From positions 25,014 through 89,013 of the forward strand of contig JARGPC010000010.1 in assembly GCA_029212885.1 (NCBI GenBank): a stretch of 64,000 nucleotides of DNA, in the 5' to 3' direction. The notes below the pieces were generated by a model. The model was given only the letters and a program-made list of their open reading frames with translations. It ran no database searches and was not told where the DNA came from. This document shows positions 50,827-60,337 of the stretch, piece after piece. Positions within the stretch are counted from its first letter, which is position 1. Every line of letters begins with the position of its first letter. A program made the translations under genes and the position numbers. This DNA is from Coxiellaceae bacterium. GTDB taxonomy: Bacteria; Pseudomonadota; Gammaproteobacteria; Coxiellales; Coxiellaceae.

Positions 50827-51605
50827 AATCAGTCATTATTATTACCGGTACAACGCGTGGGTTAGGCAATGCCATCGCATCACATTGTTTGCAACAAGGG
50901 AATGATGTATTAGCCATTAATCGTAGGCCATCTGATTTAGCCCAAAAGCATACCGGTCAATATCATGAAGTAATAGCTGATTTAGCAAACATCCAAAGCA
51001 TCGAGCAAGCTACGCAGACAATTAAACAATTTTGCCAGCAAAATGATTGCAGTATTAGCCACTTAGTAAATAGCGCAGGCTCCGGGGGGGTTGTAGGCAG
51101 TATGACAACCATCACCTCTGAGCAGTACGTGAATGTGATGACTATTAATGTTACTGCGCCGTTGCTATTAACGAATGGCTTATTATCAGAATTCAAACCA
51201 AGCACGCGCGTGTTAAATCTTAGTTCTCGCGCGGCGGAAATCACGGTGCCTGGCATGGGTTTATATTGCATAAGTAAGCATGCTTTGCGTTGTTTGACTG
51301 AGGCTTATCAGCAAGACGATAAATCCAGATTTTTATGCGGTCATGTGATCCCGGGTGAAGTAGATACCGACATGCAGGCTGAATTACGTGAGCAAGATGA
51401 AGGCAAGTTTCCGCTAGCGGATTTTTTCAAGAAAAATCAAGAGAATCTTATTCCGGCAGCTGTATCGGCAACATTTGTTTATTGGTTATTAATGCAAGCT
51501 AGCGATGATAATTTTAGTCGGCAATCGCCTTGGTTTATTTATGATAAAGAGCATCATAAGCAATGGTATAGTGCAACAGAAGCTTTTCCATATCCCGCGC
51601 CTTAG
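50823..51605 (+). CDS. Short-chain dehydrogenase/reductase
   Basis: 260 residues, classical SDR. Cofactor motif TGTTRGLG at about residues 8-15, NSAGSGG in place of NNAG, catalytic Ser in LNLSSRAAE, and YCISK as the Tyr-Lys pair; HVIPGEVDTDM follows. Substrate unknown. An in-frame G7 run (51084-51090) encodes the glycines of the NSAGSGG turn. Start at 50823 has GGAG seven bases upstream and is coupled to the kinase gene by an ATGA overlap. Confidence 0.85.
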   Translation: MKSVIIITGTTRGLGNAIASHCLQQGNDVLAINRRPSDLAQKHTGQYHEVIADLANIQSIEQATQTIKQFCQQNDCSISHLVNSAGSGGVVGSMTTITSEQYVNVMTINVTAPLLLTNGLLSEFKPSTRVLNLSSRAAEITVPGMGLYCISKHALRCLTEAYQQDDKSRFLCGHVIPGEVDTDMQAELREQDEGKFPLADFFKKNQENLIPAAVSATFVYWLLMQASDDNFSRQSPWFIYDKEHHKQWYSATEAFPYPAP

Positions 51606-51739
51606 TGGTCAACTATTAATGCAGTTTTGTGTATATGTGTGTGTACTGTATTTTGAGCGGCGTAACTGCGACCGTAAATAGCAAAAATAATCACCATAGC
51701 CAACATTATTAGTCGCATAACGTGACGTGAAACCTGCAT
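51602..51739 (-). CDS. Possible 45-residue secreted or membrane peptide
   Basis: Begins MQVSRHVMRLIMLAMVII and continues to a short polar tail ending in ALIVDH. A basic start and hydrophobic core with AYA|AQ-like end resemble a signal peptide. AGGA lies about nine bases before the ATG. Its stop overlaps the SDR stop on the other strand. No homolog recognised; plausible but unproven. Confidence 0.35.
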   Translation of the reverse strand: MQVSRHVMRLIMLAMVIIFAIYGRSYAAQNTVHTHIHKTALIVDH

Positions 51740-52016
51740 AGAATCCATTCCTATTACATGAAGCTGATTCTATTGTGCCTTGTTTTTGTTTTGGGTCAAG
51801 TTCTGTTGCAGGTCTTGTTCTGAGTGTATAGTTTTTGCTTGGCTTGTTGCATGCCGCTAAAGATTGACTCGCTGATAGTTTTGGGAAATGCGGCGGGAAG
51901 CTTGTTTGAAACAACGTTAATGACTGATTCTAATTGGTCAAGCATTTCATGATGTTATCAGTTAATTCTGTATAATATATACTTTAGCGGATAAGATGAA
52001 TTATATACCCTATAGG
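51740..52016. other. Gene-free spacer
   Basis: Between the small ORF and the efflux ATPase gene no credible gene, repeat or RNA is seen. An open frame covering 51609-51914 on the minus strand has no family resemblance, low-complexity composition and no ribosome binding site. Confidence 0.4.
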
Positions 52017-52682
52017 TTATATTGCCTGACCATCTTTGATTTGAATCACACGCGTAAACTGTTTGGCCAGTTCCAGGTCATGGGTGACAACAATAATGGT
52101 TTTACCATTTTCAGATAGTTGCTTTAACTGCTGCATAATGGCCAGGCCGGATTCGCTGTCGAGGTTACCGGTGGGTTCATCAGCTAGAATCATATGCGGA
52201 TCACCAACTAACGCGCGTGCGATCGCGACACGTTGACGTTGTCCACCCGATAACTCTTTGGGTTTGTGGTGCATGCGATCACCTAAACCGACTTGCTCTA
52301 ATAACTGCTTTGCCTTAGTTTCACGCTCAGTTTTACCAATGCCACGATAGACCAATGGCAAGGCAACATTTTCTAAGGCAGTAGCGTAGTCTAATAAATT
52401 AAAGCTTTGAAAGATAAAACCGATTTCTTGATTACGCACTTGTGCTAACTCTCGGCGTGTTAATTGACTGACGTCTTTGCCATTCATGGTATAGGTACCA
52501 CTGGTGGGGGTGTCTAAGCAGCCTAATAAGTTCATTAGTGTAGATTTACCTGAACCCGATGGCCCAAGAATAGCCACATATTCACCAGGAATGATGCTGA
52601 GATTTATATCATCCAGTGCTTTGACTAACACATCACCCATTTGATAGGTTTTGCAGACGTTTTTTAATTCTAATTTACTCAT
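52017..52682 (-). CDS. MacB/LolD-type ABC transporter ATPase
   Basis: 221 residues. Walker A GPSGSGKSTLMNLLGCLD (Lys46), Q-loop IFQSFNLLDY, signature LSGGQRQRVAIARAL, Walker B MILADEPTGNLDS and H-loop VVTHD are complete. It belongs to the MacB/LolD/FtsE group that powers mechanotransmission rather than substrate passage. Last gene of the efflux operon; overlaps the permease by eight bases. Confidence 0.93.
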   Translation of the reverse strand: MSKLELKNVCKTYQMGDVLVKALDDINLSIIPGEYVAILGPSGSGKSTLMNLLGCLDTPTSGTYTMNGKDVSQLTRRELAQVRNQEIGFIFQSFNLLDYATALENVALPLVYRGIGKTERETKAKQLLEQVGLGDRMHHKPKELSGGQRQRVAIARALVGDPHMILADEPTGNLDSESGLAIMQQLKQLSENGKTIIVVTHDLELAKQFTRVIQIKDGQAI

Positions 52683-53925
52683 ACATCAAAGCCTCGACAG
52701 GATTAATCGCTGCTGCTTTGCGGGCAGGTAGGTAACCGGCGATTAAACCAATAATGGTTAATACGATAATGGTGGATAGTAAAACGCCCCATGATAATAT
52801 TGGGTGCGGTTTGCCAATCATCTCAAAGATATCTGAATGGATGGGGATGAGATTAATTAACCCTATAATCAAACCAGCTCCGGCCATGCCTATCGCACCG
52901 CCAGTCAGTGTGACCATGATCGACTGTATTAAATAGTGCATTAGAATATGACTGCCGCGTGCACCCATCGCCATTTGCACACCGATTAATCGTGTGGCGC
53001 GGCGTACTGAGACGAACATCACATTGGCGATACCAAGGCCAGCCACTAATAAGGTAATACTGCCGACGATACCTAAAAATATTTGCATACCGGTAAAGAC
53101 ACGATTAGTTTGCTGTTGGTATTCATACATATTGGTGCTCGTGACTACGCCAGGGTCGTCGGGGTTTAAGCCATGACGCAATGCAACTAGACGGCGTAAT
53201 TTTTTTTCTATTGCTGGGTTGTCGCTGGGTTTGTTGGCGAGAATCAACCAGTCAGTCATGTGCTGGTCTTGGCTTAAGCTTTCATAAGTGGTTTGTGGTA
53301 TCCATACTTGATAATCATCTCCGGGGCCAAATCGCGACATTTGTAATTTTTTCGCTGCAATACCTATTACTGTAAAGGGCCAGTGGCCGAGCGCAACACT
53401 TTTTCCCAATGCATTACCGTGAGGGAATAACCATTGTGCAATTTGCTGACCTAACACCATGACGCGGCGGCGTTGTTTCATATCGTTTTGATTGATAAAG
53501 CGCCCAGGTGCATTGGTAGTAATCGCACGTAATTTACCGTATTTGGGGGTGACGGCGCGCCCACTGAAATATGCTGCTTTGTGGTTTTGGTGGGTAAGGT
53601 TTGCGCCAAGAAATTCATATTCTCCGGTAATGGTTTTTATATTCGGCACTGTTTTTCGTGCTAGTTGCAAATCAGCGGGCGTCATATAGGTTTGTGTATT
53701 CACAGGGGTGCCATGATATCCCATCGAGGATTTTCCTGGTGAGATATATAACAACCCAGGTCCAGCGTTGTTCATGGCATGGCCGAATGAGGTGCGTAAA
53801 CCTTCACCAACAGCTAGCATGCCTGCAATCGATGCTGTGCCCCATGCAACTGCGAAGATGGTTAAAAACAAACGTGTCTTTTGTGACAGCATTTCTTTAA
53901 ATGTTAATGATAATGAAATTGCCAT
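52675..53925 (-). CDS. MacB-type ABC permease 1
   Basis: 416 residues: N-terminal span (RLFLTIFAVAWGTASIAGML), a long periplasmic MacB_PCD domain, then the three-span FtsX domain (GIANVMFVSVRRATRLIGVQ and the end GYLPARKAAAINPVEALMYE). The FtsX end signature is the usual P.rkAA..p..aL. Three bases from the second permease. Confidence 0.9.
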   Translation of the reverse strand: MAISLSLTFKEMLSQKTRLFLTIFAVAWGTASIAGMLAVGEGLRTSFGHAMNNAGPGLLYISPGKSSMGYHGTPVNTQTYMTPADLQLARKTVPNIKTITGEYEFLGANLTHQNHKAAYFSGRAVTPKYGKLRAITTNAPGRFINQNDMKQRRRVMVLGQQIAQWLFPHGNALGKSVALGHWPFTVIGIAAKKLQMSRFGPGDDYQVWIPQTTYESLSQDQHMTDWLILANKPSDNPAIEKKLRRLVALRHGLNPDDPGVVTSTNMYEYQQQTNRVFTGMQIFLGIVGSITLLVAGLGIANVMFVSVRRATRLIGVQMAMGARGSHILMHYLIQSIMVTLTGGAIGMAGAGLIIGLINLIPIHSDIFEMIGKPHPILSWGVLLSTIIVLTIIGLIAGYLPARKAAAINPVEALMYE

Positions 53926-53928
53926 ATA

Positions 53929-55161
53929 TTACCCTGCCAACGCTACGACTGGTTCAAGTAGTGATGCTTTTTTTGCCGGGAAGTAACCCGCAGCTATACC
54001 AACTATCGCCAAGGTGACAAAGCTAATTATCATTGCAATCAGTGAAACTTTGGGTGTGCCAATCCAATCGGGTAAGGGGAGGTGTTGTAAAGTCGTTACA
54101 ATCGTCATGGCTAAGACAATACCTGCCACACCGCCAATAAATACCAGCATCAATGATTCCAGTAATATTTGCCATAAAATGCTGCTATCTGGTGAGCCTA
54201 AGGCTAATCGTAAACCAATTTCTGCTGTGCGTTCACTGACAATCAAAAACATGATATTGGCGACGCCTATGCCGCCAACCGCTAATGTCAGTGCGCCACA
54301 AAAAATTAAGAATGTTTTAATGCCCCAGAAAAACCAATCAAAGAAATGCACGATTTTAGTGAGGTCGGGCATCATGATCGCTTGAGAGTCGGTGGGGTCA
54401 AAATGAAAACGCGATGCTAAATAGTGGCGAATGGCTTGCTTGGTGTTGTCCACTTGTTGTGGTGTGTGCGTGATTAAAGCTACTTCAGCAGAGTCCTGAT
54501 CACCCCACAATTGTTGGTAGGTGGTGTAAGGTACATAAATAAGATTGCCACGCCAATGAGCGCCACCTTGTCGTTGTGGTGATTGGTAGCCAACGACGGT
54601 GAAGGGTATTCCTGAAATATGTAGAGTTTTATTTATTGGGTTGCTGTGTGGGTATAACACTTGTTTCATATGATCGGTTAAAAATACCACTTTATTATTG
54701 TGTTGCAAGTCGATTTGATTAAAAAAGTGACCGCCATTAGCAATGTCAACCTGAGTGATGTCGGGGTAATCGTTGGATACGCCTTCAACGGTACCTTTTA
54801 CTTGATGTTTGTCAGAGGTTAAAGTCAATCCAACAGTGGCAAAGTTCATTAGGGGGGTGATCATTTTAATTTGTGGTAAGTCATTTGCCATAGCAAGTAT
54901 GTCTTTTACTTTGATATGGATAATTTGGCCTGTTGGGCGTCCTTGGTATGGTTTTGTTGTTATACCGGTGCGCATAAAAATTTGACCGTTGGCAATTCTG
55001 CGCATTTCGTGTTGGTTGTGATTATAAAACCCATTACCCAGCGCTAATAACAGTACCACTGATAGGGTTCCCCACATAATGCCAAATAAGGCGAGAAAGC
55101 TGCGTAATTTATGAGTGCGCAAACTATTCAAGGTTTGATGCATCAATTCAGCAAAATTCAT
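53929..55161 (-). CDS. MacB-type ABC permease 2
   Basis: 410 residues with the same layout as its neighbour: span near residues 20-40 (FLALFGIMWGTLSVVLLLAL), periplasmic domain, FtsX domain (GVANIMFLIVSERTAEIGLR) and C-terminal GYFPAKKASLLEPVVALAG. The two permeases are diverged paralogs and probably form a heterodimer served by one ATPase. Its stop region abuts permease 1 and its start overlaps the TolC-like gene by four bases. Confidence 0.9.
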   Translation of the reverse strand: MNFAELMHQTLNSLRTHKLRSFLALFGIMWGTLSVVLLLALGNGFYNHNQHEMRRIANGQIFMRTGITTKPYQGRPTGQIIHIKVKDILAMANDLPQIKMITPLMNFATVGLTLTSDKHQVKGTVEGVSNDYPDITQVDIANGGHFFNQIDLQHNNKVVFLTDHMKQVLYPHSNPINKTLHISGIPFTVVGYQSPQRQGGAHWRGNLIYVPYTTYQQLWGDQDSAEVALITHTPQQVDNTKQAIRHYLASRFHFDPTDSQAIMMPDLTKIVHFFDWFFWGIKTFLIFCGALTLAVGGIGVANIMFLIVSERTAEIGLRLALGSPDSSILWQILLESLMLVFIGGVAGIVLAMTIVTTLQHLPLPDWIGTPKVSLIAMIISFVTLAIVGIAAGYFPAKKASLLEPVVALAG

Positions 55162-56468
55162 AAGTGCGACTCGTGCTTATTAAATAGCTGGTTGATGCGG
55201 TCTATGTCTTGCACGTTTAATGTGCCAACGGCATTTTTTAGTGTGAGTTGTTTATAGAGATAGTCATAGCGCGCACTAATCAATTGACGCTTAGATGAAT
55301 ATAAAACGGTTTGTTGATTAAGCACATCGTTCATTGAGCGCAAGCCGCCTTCGTAGGCACGAATAATATCAGTTAAAGCTTTTTGTTGTACACGTATGGT
55401 TTGGTTTAGCGCATTGATTTGAGCGATATCATTGACAATTGATTGGAATGATTGCCGTGCTTGATCAGCAGCATTGGCGACATCGGCTTGCCAGGCTTGG
55501 CTGCTGGCCTGGTAGGTATAAGTGGCTTTTTTGGTTTGCGCTACCACTGATCCGCCGCTAAAAATGGGGAAGTCCAAGTTTAAGCCAACGGTAGTGCCGC
55601 GATTGTTTGTGGTGCCAATGACGTTGTTATTGCCGTGAAAATTTTGGTAACTGGCGGAGGCGTTTAATGTCGGGTAATGGCCGGCTTCGGCTAATTTTAT
55701 ATCATCCATTGCTGCCAGCATTTTATAGCGATCACTTTGTGCCGCGAGGTTAGCATTTTTAGCTTGTGTTACCCATGGTTTAACTGTGTTGGGTGAGGGG
55801 GTTTTAAGTTTGGGATTATAAGTGACTAGGGCGATTTTCTGAGTTAACTTTCCTGTGATGGTCGCTAAGCTCGACTGCGACACTTGCAATTGGTTTTTGC
55901 TATTGATCGCAGTTACCTGGCTTTGCTTATAAGCCGCATTGGCGCTGGAAACATCGGTGCTAATCGATTTCCCCGCTTTAAAATAATGTTGTGCTATTAG
56001 CAGTAATTTTTTTTGTGCTTGCAATTGTTGTTGATTGATTTGCAGTGTTTGTTTGGCGCTAGCTAGGGTGAAATAACTTTTTGCAACGCGTAGCATCAGT
56101 GCTTGACGACCCGCGGCAATCGATAGCTCTGCCGCTGCTTGATTCTTTTTAGCGGCACGTAATTGTTGCCACAAGCCAACATTGATAAGCGGTTGTCTTA
56201 GGTCAACTGTCCATTGTTCATTTTTGGCGGTATTGTTTGGGCTGGTATTGTATTCGGATTGATAGCTGCCACTTGTAGATAATTGTGGTAGCAAGTGTCC
56301 GCGGTTAATCGCCGTGTCTTCAGTAATGGCTTTATTTTGATTTACTACTCGTTGGTAGTTGTGGTCATTTTGTAAAGCCAGCGCATAACTGCTGCTCAGT
56401 GTATCAGCATAAAGGGGTATGCAGAAAATACATGCGCTAGTGGCGATGAGTAAATCAAGCTTTTTCAT
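55158..56468 (-). CDS. TolC-family outer-membrane efflux protein
   Basis: 436 residues. Signal peptide (about 1-21, ending LYA), then two copies of the OEP repeat of paired coiled-coil helices (AAKKNQAAAELSIAAGRQAL near 115; AYEGGLRSMNDVLNQQTVLY near 375). The conserved YxxGxxs motif appears twice (YFKAGKSISTDV, YEGGLRSM). It forms the outer-membrane duct of the tripartite pump. Overlaps the adaptor gene by 14 bases. Confidence 0.92.
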   Translation of the reverse strand: MKKLDLLIATSACIFCIPLYADTLSSSYALALQNDHNYQRVVNQNKAITEDTAINRGHLLPQLSTSGSYQSEYNTSPNNTAKNEQWTVDLRQPLINVGLWQQLRAAKKNQAAAELSIAAGRQALMLRVAKSYFTLASAKQTLQINQQQLQAQKKLLLIAQHYFKAGKSISTDVSSANAAYKQSQVTAINSKNQLQVSQSSLATITGKLTQKIALVTYNPKLKTPSPNTVKPWVTQAKNANLAAQSDRYKMLAAMDDIKLAEAGHYPTLNASASYQNFHGNNNVIGTTNNRGTTVGLNLDFPIFSGGSVVAQTKKATYTYQASSQAWQADVANAADQARQSFQSIVNDIAQINALNQTIRVQQKALTDIIRAYEGGLRSMNDVLNQQTVLYSSKRQLISARYDYLYKQLTLKNAVGTLNVQDIDRINQLFNKHESHL

Positions 56469-57606
56469 CGGTTTTACTCTTAATCTCGATGGTTTGCTTA
56501 TCCGTTAAACCTTGTGTGATTTGCACATTCAATCCATCGGATATGCCGGTAGTGACGAGTTGCAGTTTAGCCGGTTTATTTTTTTGTAGCAGATAAACAT
56601 AGGTTTTATCATCTTTAAATACCAGCGCATTTTCCGGCACCGTTAATGCGTGTTTTACGCTTTTGGTAATGATGGTGGCTGTGGCTGAAAAACCAGAGCG
56701 TAACTTAATGTCATCTGGAATTTTTAGGTCGGCGATATTAATTTCAAAGCCAACATTAAACGGTGTGGTTGAGCTCGTCGATGATGAGCTAGCAGCATTG
56801 GGGTTGTCGACTTGGTTTTGTTGGTCGGATTGTAAGGCTAATAATGTGATTTTGCCATTGATGTGTTTTTTTGGCATGGCCGCAATTTGAATATCGGCTG
56901 GCATTCCGGTTTTTAAATGATTGGCATCGGTTTCATCGACAGTGCCTTTAAATTGCAGGTCTTTCATGTTGGCGATAATAAATAATGCTGTGGCTGTTTG
57001 CATATCATTTAATGACACAACGGAATCACCGATATCTACGCCACGATTTAAGATAAAGCCGTCGATAGGGCTATTGATAATGTTCTTGACCACTTCGCCA
57101 TTGATAGTGGTTTGCCCTTTTTGTAACAAGTCGAGATTTTGTTGATCGAAATCCAGTGTGGCTTGATCCTGCTTTACGTGTTGCAAGGCTTGCACATATT
57201 GCTCGTAGTTTTTGCCAATGATTTTATATTGTAAAAGTTGGCTGTAATTTTTGAGTTGTTGGCTATCGCCTTGCAACGCAGCTTTGTCACGTGCGACCAG
57301 TTCGAGCTTTTCGGCAAGTTGCTGGGGTGTCGGATTAGGCTTTACGCGTAAAAGGGTGGTGCCTTTTTTAATATAGTCTCCACTGTCGTGACTGATTTGG
57401 CTGACAGTGCCGGAGAGCGGTGATTTCACCGTCACAATATGCTTAGGCACGATACGGCCTACGGCGGTGACTTTTTGTTGAATCGTCATGCGCTTAGCGG
57501 TAACGGTGTGTGTAACTTTGGCGGGTTTATGCCAAAACCAATAACCCAGCCCGACTACAACGGCACAGCTGGTGAGAGCAATGCTCAAGCGTTTAATATT
57601 TATCAT
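56455..57606 (-). CDS. MacA-like periplasmic adaptor (membrane fusion protein)
   Basis: About 383 residues: N-terminal anchor (RLSIALTSCAVVVGLGYWFW), barrel-sandwich half GRIVPKHIVTVKSPLSGTVS, a coiled-coil hairpin (about 75-150, ELVARDKAALQGDSQQLKNY), second lipoyl half SPIDGFILNRGVDIGDSV, beta-barrel and membrane-proximal domains. Links the inner-membrane ABC complex to the TolC-like duct. Alternative starts at 57615 (ATG) and 57627 (TTG) exist; the ribosome binding site does not decide. First gene of the five-gene operon. Confidence 0.9.
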   Translation of the reverse strand: MINIKRLSIALTSCAVVVGLGYWFWHKPAKVTHTVTAKRMTIQQKVTAVGRIVPKHIVTVKSPLSGTVSQISHDSGDYIKKGTTLLRVKPNPTPQQLAEKLELVARDKAALQGDSQQLKNYSQLLQYKIIGKNYEQYVQALQHVKQDQATLDFDQQNLDLLQKGQTTINGEVVKNIINSPIDGFILNRGVDIGDSVVSLNDMQTATALFIIANMKDLQFKGTVDETDANHLKTGMPADIQIAAMPKKHINGKITLLALQSDQQNQVDNPNAASSSSTSSTTPFNVGFEINIADLKIPDDIKLRSGFSATATIITKSVKHALTVPENALVFKDDKTYVYLLQKNKPAKLQLVTTGISDGLNVQITQGLTDKQTIEIKSKTDEKA

Positions 57607-57730
57607 ATGATGCATTCCAACGGTCAAAAATCCCTCAAGAAATCAGTGTAAAGCATTATCCTGATTTGTACAGAGTCATACTTGATTCAGATTGCGGATT
57701 GTTGTCGTCCCGCGCTTGAGCCTATGTCAT

Positions 57731-59209
57731 CTATAAATACCGTTGTTGTATATGTTGCAAAAAATAATCCGGATTGAGTGATTCCTTGGTTGCTTGTTGC
57801 AATATTTGATCGCTGGTTAGCGATGACGCGTGTTGATGCACGTGTTGCTTTAGCCATCTAAATAAGGGGAAAAAATTGCCTTGTGAAATTGATGGCATGA
57901 TTGAGTCATCATCTTTTAGTGCTTGTTGAAATAATTGAGCGGCGATTAAGCGGCCGATAGTATAAGCAGGGAAATAGCCATAAGCCCCGCTGGGCCAGTG
58001 CACGTCTTGCATTACGCCATTGGTATCATTGCCAAGTGTTGAAAGGCTAAAGAAACGTGTCATGTAGTCGTTCCACAATTCAGGTAGGTCACTTATTTTC
58101 GCCTGGCCGCTGAATAATTGTTTTTCGATTTCATAGCGTAAAATAACATGTAATGGGTAACACGCTTCATCGGCATCAACACGGATATAACCGGGTTCAA
58201 CGTGGGTATACAGTTCAAATAAATTTTTTGCGTTAAAGGCCTCTTGGTCACCAAAGTGTTGTTTGATGATTGGCTCAAGATAGGTCATAAACTCCAGTGT
58301 GCGACAAGCTTGCATTTCAATTAGTAGTGATTGTGATTCATGCATTGCCATGCTATGGATTTGGCCGACGGGTTGGTTATTCCATTCAAGCGGCAGTTGT
58401 TGTTCGTATTTAGCGTGACCGGTTTCATGGCAAATCGCCATCATACTGGAGATAAATTCATCGCTGTTATAGCGCGTTGTGATGCGTGTGTCAGTTGGTC
58501 CGCCAGTGCAAAATGGATGATGGCTGATATCCAAGCGACCGTGGTTAAAATCAAACGTTAATATACGCATGGCTTCAAGGCCGAGCTCACGTTGTTTTTC
58601 GGTATTGAATGGGCCGTGTGGTTGCTGCGTATGACGTGACTGTTGATGTTGCATCACTTGTTGAATCATGTCGGGTAATGCCGCTTGTAATTTATCAAAA
58701 ACTGGATCAATTGAAGCTTGAGATTCACCGGCACAAAAGTCATCGAGCATTACGTCGTAGGGGGATAAGCTCAGGGCTTCACCACGAATTTTTGCGATGT
58801 CATAGGTTAGGGTGAATGATTCATCAAGTAAGGGTGCAAAGTCTTTCCAATTATTATCAGCACGCATCACTCGCCATGCTTGTTGAGTTTTCATCATTGC
58901 GCGAGTATTTGCTTCAACTAAGTCTTTAGGCACGCAAGTGGCATTACGATATTGCTTATTCATCCATTCAAGATTACTGGTTTGCCATGGTGAGGTTAAT
59001 GTTTCTTCACGAGCGGCTGATAGCCATTCGCCAACCTGTGGTTGGGTGAGCATATCGTGCTGAACACCATTCAGCGTTGCCATTGCAGCAGCACGGCTAT
59101 CGCCACCACCAGCCGGCATCATCACCTGTTCGTCCCAGCCAGCTAAGTGGTCCAGTTGTTTAAGGTGAGAAAGCTTTTCAAAATGCTGACTGAGTTGTTC
59201 GTAGCTCAT
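57731..59209 (-). CDS. M32-family metallocarboxypeptidase (Taq type)
   Basis: 492 residues, normal for the family. Zinc motif HETGHAKYEQ (HExxH) near residue 256, followed by MHESQSLLIEMQ with the third Glu ligand, and HPFCTGGPTDTRITTRY before it, a family hallmark. Removes C-terminal residues from peptides, cytoplasmic. Start at 59209 chosen for GGAGA eight bases upstream and the family N terminus (SYEQLSQHFEKLSHL). Confidence 0.93.
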   Translation of the reverse strand: MSYEQLSQHFEKLSHLKQLDHLAGWDEQVMMPAGGGDSRAAAMATLNGVQHDMLTQPQVGEWLSAAREETLTSPWQTSNLEWMNKQYRNATCVPKDLVEANTRAMMKTQQAWRVMRADNNWKDFAPLLDESFTLTYDIAKIRGEALSLSPYDVMLDDFCAGESQASIDPVFDKLQAALPDMIQQVMQHQQSRHTQQPHGPFNTEKQRELGLEAMRILTFDFNHGRLDISHHPFCTGGPTDTRITTRYNSDEFISSMMAICHETGHAKYEQQLPLEWNNQPVGQIHSMAMHESQSLLIEMQACRTLEFMTYLEPIIKQHFGDQEAFNAKNLFELYTHVEPGYIRVDADEACYPLHVILRYEIEKQLFSGQAKISDLPELWNDYMTRFFSLSTLGNDTNGVMQDVHWPSGAYGYFPAYTIGRLIAAQLFQQALKDDDSIMPSISQGNFFPLFRWLKQHVHQHASSLTSDQILQQATKESLNPDYFLQHIQQRYL

Positions 59210-59331
59210 TATGGTCTCCAAATGCACAAAATAATCCCGCTATTGTAGAGCAAAAAACACTGGGCGACTACTTGGTCTTTAAAGCCTTTTTAATGGCGTG
59301 GTTGTGTATATGCTGAGCAGATTGTCTCGTT

Positions 59332-60156
59332 TTAGGTTTTAACGTGTAAATCAGAAGCCTGGTAGCTGCCCAATTTGCAAATAAATGATTCTGCAAAAAC
59401 TGCTTTTAATGAATCAACAGAGTGTTCACCTGTGAGGTCTATCAGGTAGGTGGAAGCAAGCTGTGTTGATTCACGAGCTGCTAAGACCTCAAAGTTAGAT
59501 GCTTGCAGCAATGTAGAGGGATCGTTTGTTTTTACCAATAGGCTAGTGATGAGTTTGTCATGACTATGAATAGGGTTATGTGAACTGCCATGCTTGCCAA
59601 ACAGAATAAACTGCATGGTGGCTTGTTCATCGGGTGTTGTCATGCTCGTTTGCAATACGTTTAAATTATATTTTTTACCGGTGGCTGGGCTTGCTGAAGC
59701 CCCAACAGTTGTGTCATTTTTTTCAGCGGCTTTTTTTGCAGCATTTGCGGAGCTGTGTTCAGTGATAATGGTCATGTCTGGGTGTTCTTTAAAGAAATGT
59801 TTGCAAATTTTTTCGGCGTAAGGATTAACGTGTATTGTTTTGATATCTGTGATTTCTGCACCTTGAATGCCCAAAAGGGCAAAGTTTAGTGGCATAAACG
59901 CCTCGCCCAGCAAAGTGTAATGTTTACTCACCTCTGTGAAGAACGATAGGAATTCCTTACCGTTGTCATCCAGGATAAAGCCAACCCCGGAGTTCCACCA
60001 AGGTAACCAGGCAAAATCAGCTATTTCTTCATCTAAGGCTGAAAAAAGATCATCCAGATCATTGACATAGTGTATGGTGAAGTCCGCATCAATAATTGTG
60101 CTTTTCAAGGATGCTTCGCTAAATGTTCCAGCAGGGCCTAGCGTTGCAATTTTCAT
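59332..60156 (-). CDS. Prephenate dehydratase-like protein, degenerate active site
   Basis: 274 residues. The start MKIATLGPAGTFSEAS matches the prephenate dehydratase fold (LGP.GTFSE). The NS motif appears in LPWWNSGVGFI where PheA has P.ENS..G.V. The catalytic TRF motif is replaced by TMQF in EQATMQFILFGK, and an ACT-like C-terminal part (LITSLLVKTNDPSTLLQA) follows. Loss of the Thr-Arg-Phe arrangement makes classic prephenate dehydratase activity doubtful; a prephenate decarboxylase-like or sensing role is possible. It is divergent from mqo across 181 bases holding an inverted repeat. Confidence 0.65.
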   Translation of the reverse strand: MKIATLGPAGTFSEASLKSTIIDADFTIHYVNDLDDLFSALDEEIADFAWLPWWNSGVGFILDDNGKEFLSFFTEVSKHYTLLGEAFMPLNFALLGIQGAEITDIKTIHVNPYAEKICKHFFKEHPDMTIITEHSSANAAKKAAEKNDTTVGASASPATGKKYNLNVLQTSMTTPDEQATMQFILFGKHGSSHNPIHSHDKLITSLLVKTNDPSTLLQASNFEVLAARESTQLASTYLIDLTGEHSVDSLKAVFAESFICKLGSYQASDLHVKT

Positions 60157-60205
60157 GAGTAATAGCTCCCGTTTGATATGATTTTATAGCTCAAGTTGAG
60201 CGATA

Positions 60206-60225
60206 TTTACATTAATTTATGTAAA
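60206..60225. promoter_or_regulatory. Inverted repeat between the PDT-like gene and mqo
   Basis: TTTACAT (60206-60212), six bases, ATGTAAA (60219-60225): a perfect 7-bp dyad centred about 60 bases upstream of the PDT-like start and about 120 upstream of mqo. Its size and symmetry suit a dimeric regulator serving the divergent pair. Confidence 0.45.
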
Positions 60226-60337
60226 AAAATAGGTCGAGTGTGTAAACAAAGGACTTACAGGTGGATTCGCTAATTGAAATAAATATTCTATAGTGTAGTC
60301 TAAATTTAATAGGTAACAGTTATCAGAGGAGCTGTTG

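Noticed and set aside
51609..51914. 101-residue minus-strand frame after the SDR gene
   Set aside because: Low-complexity composition, no ribosome binding site, conflicts with the better-supported 45-residue frame.
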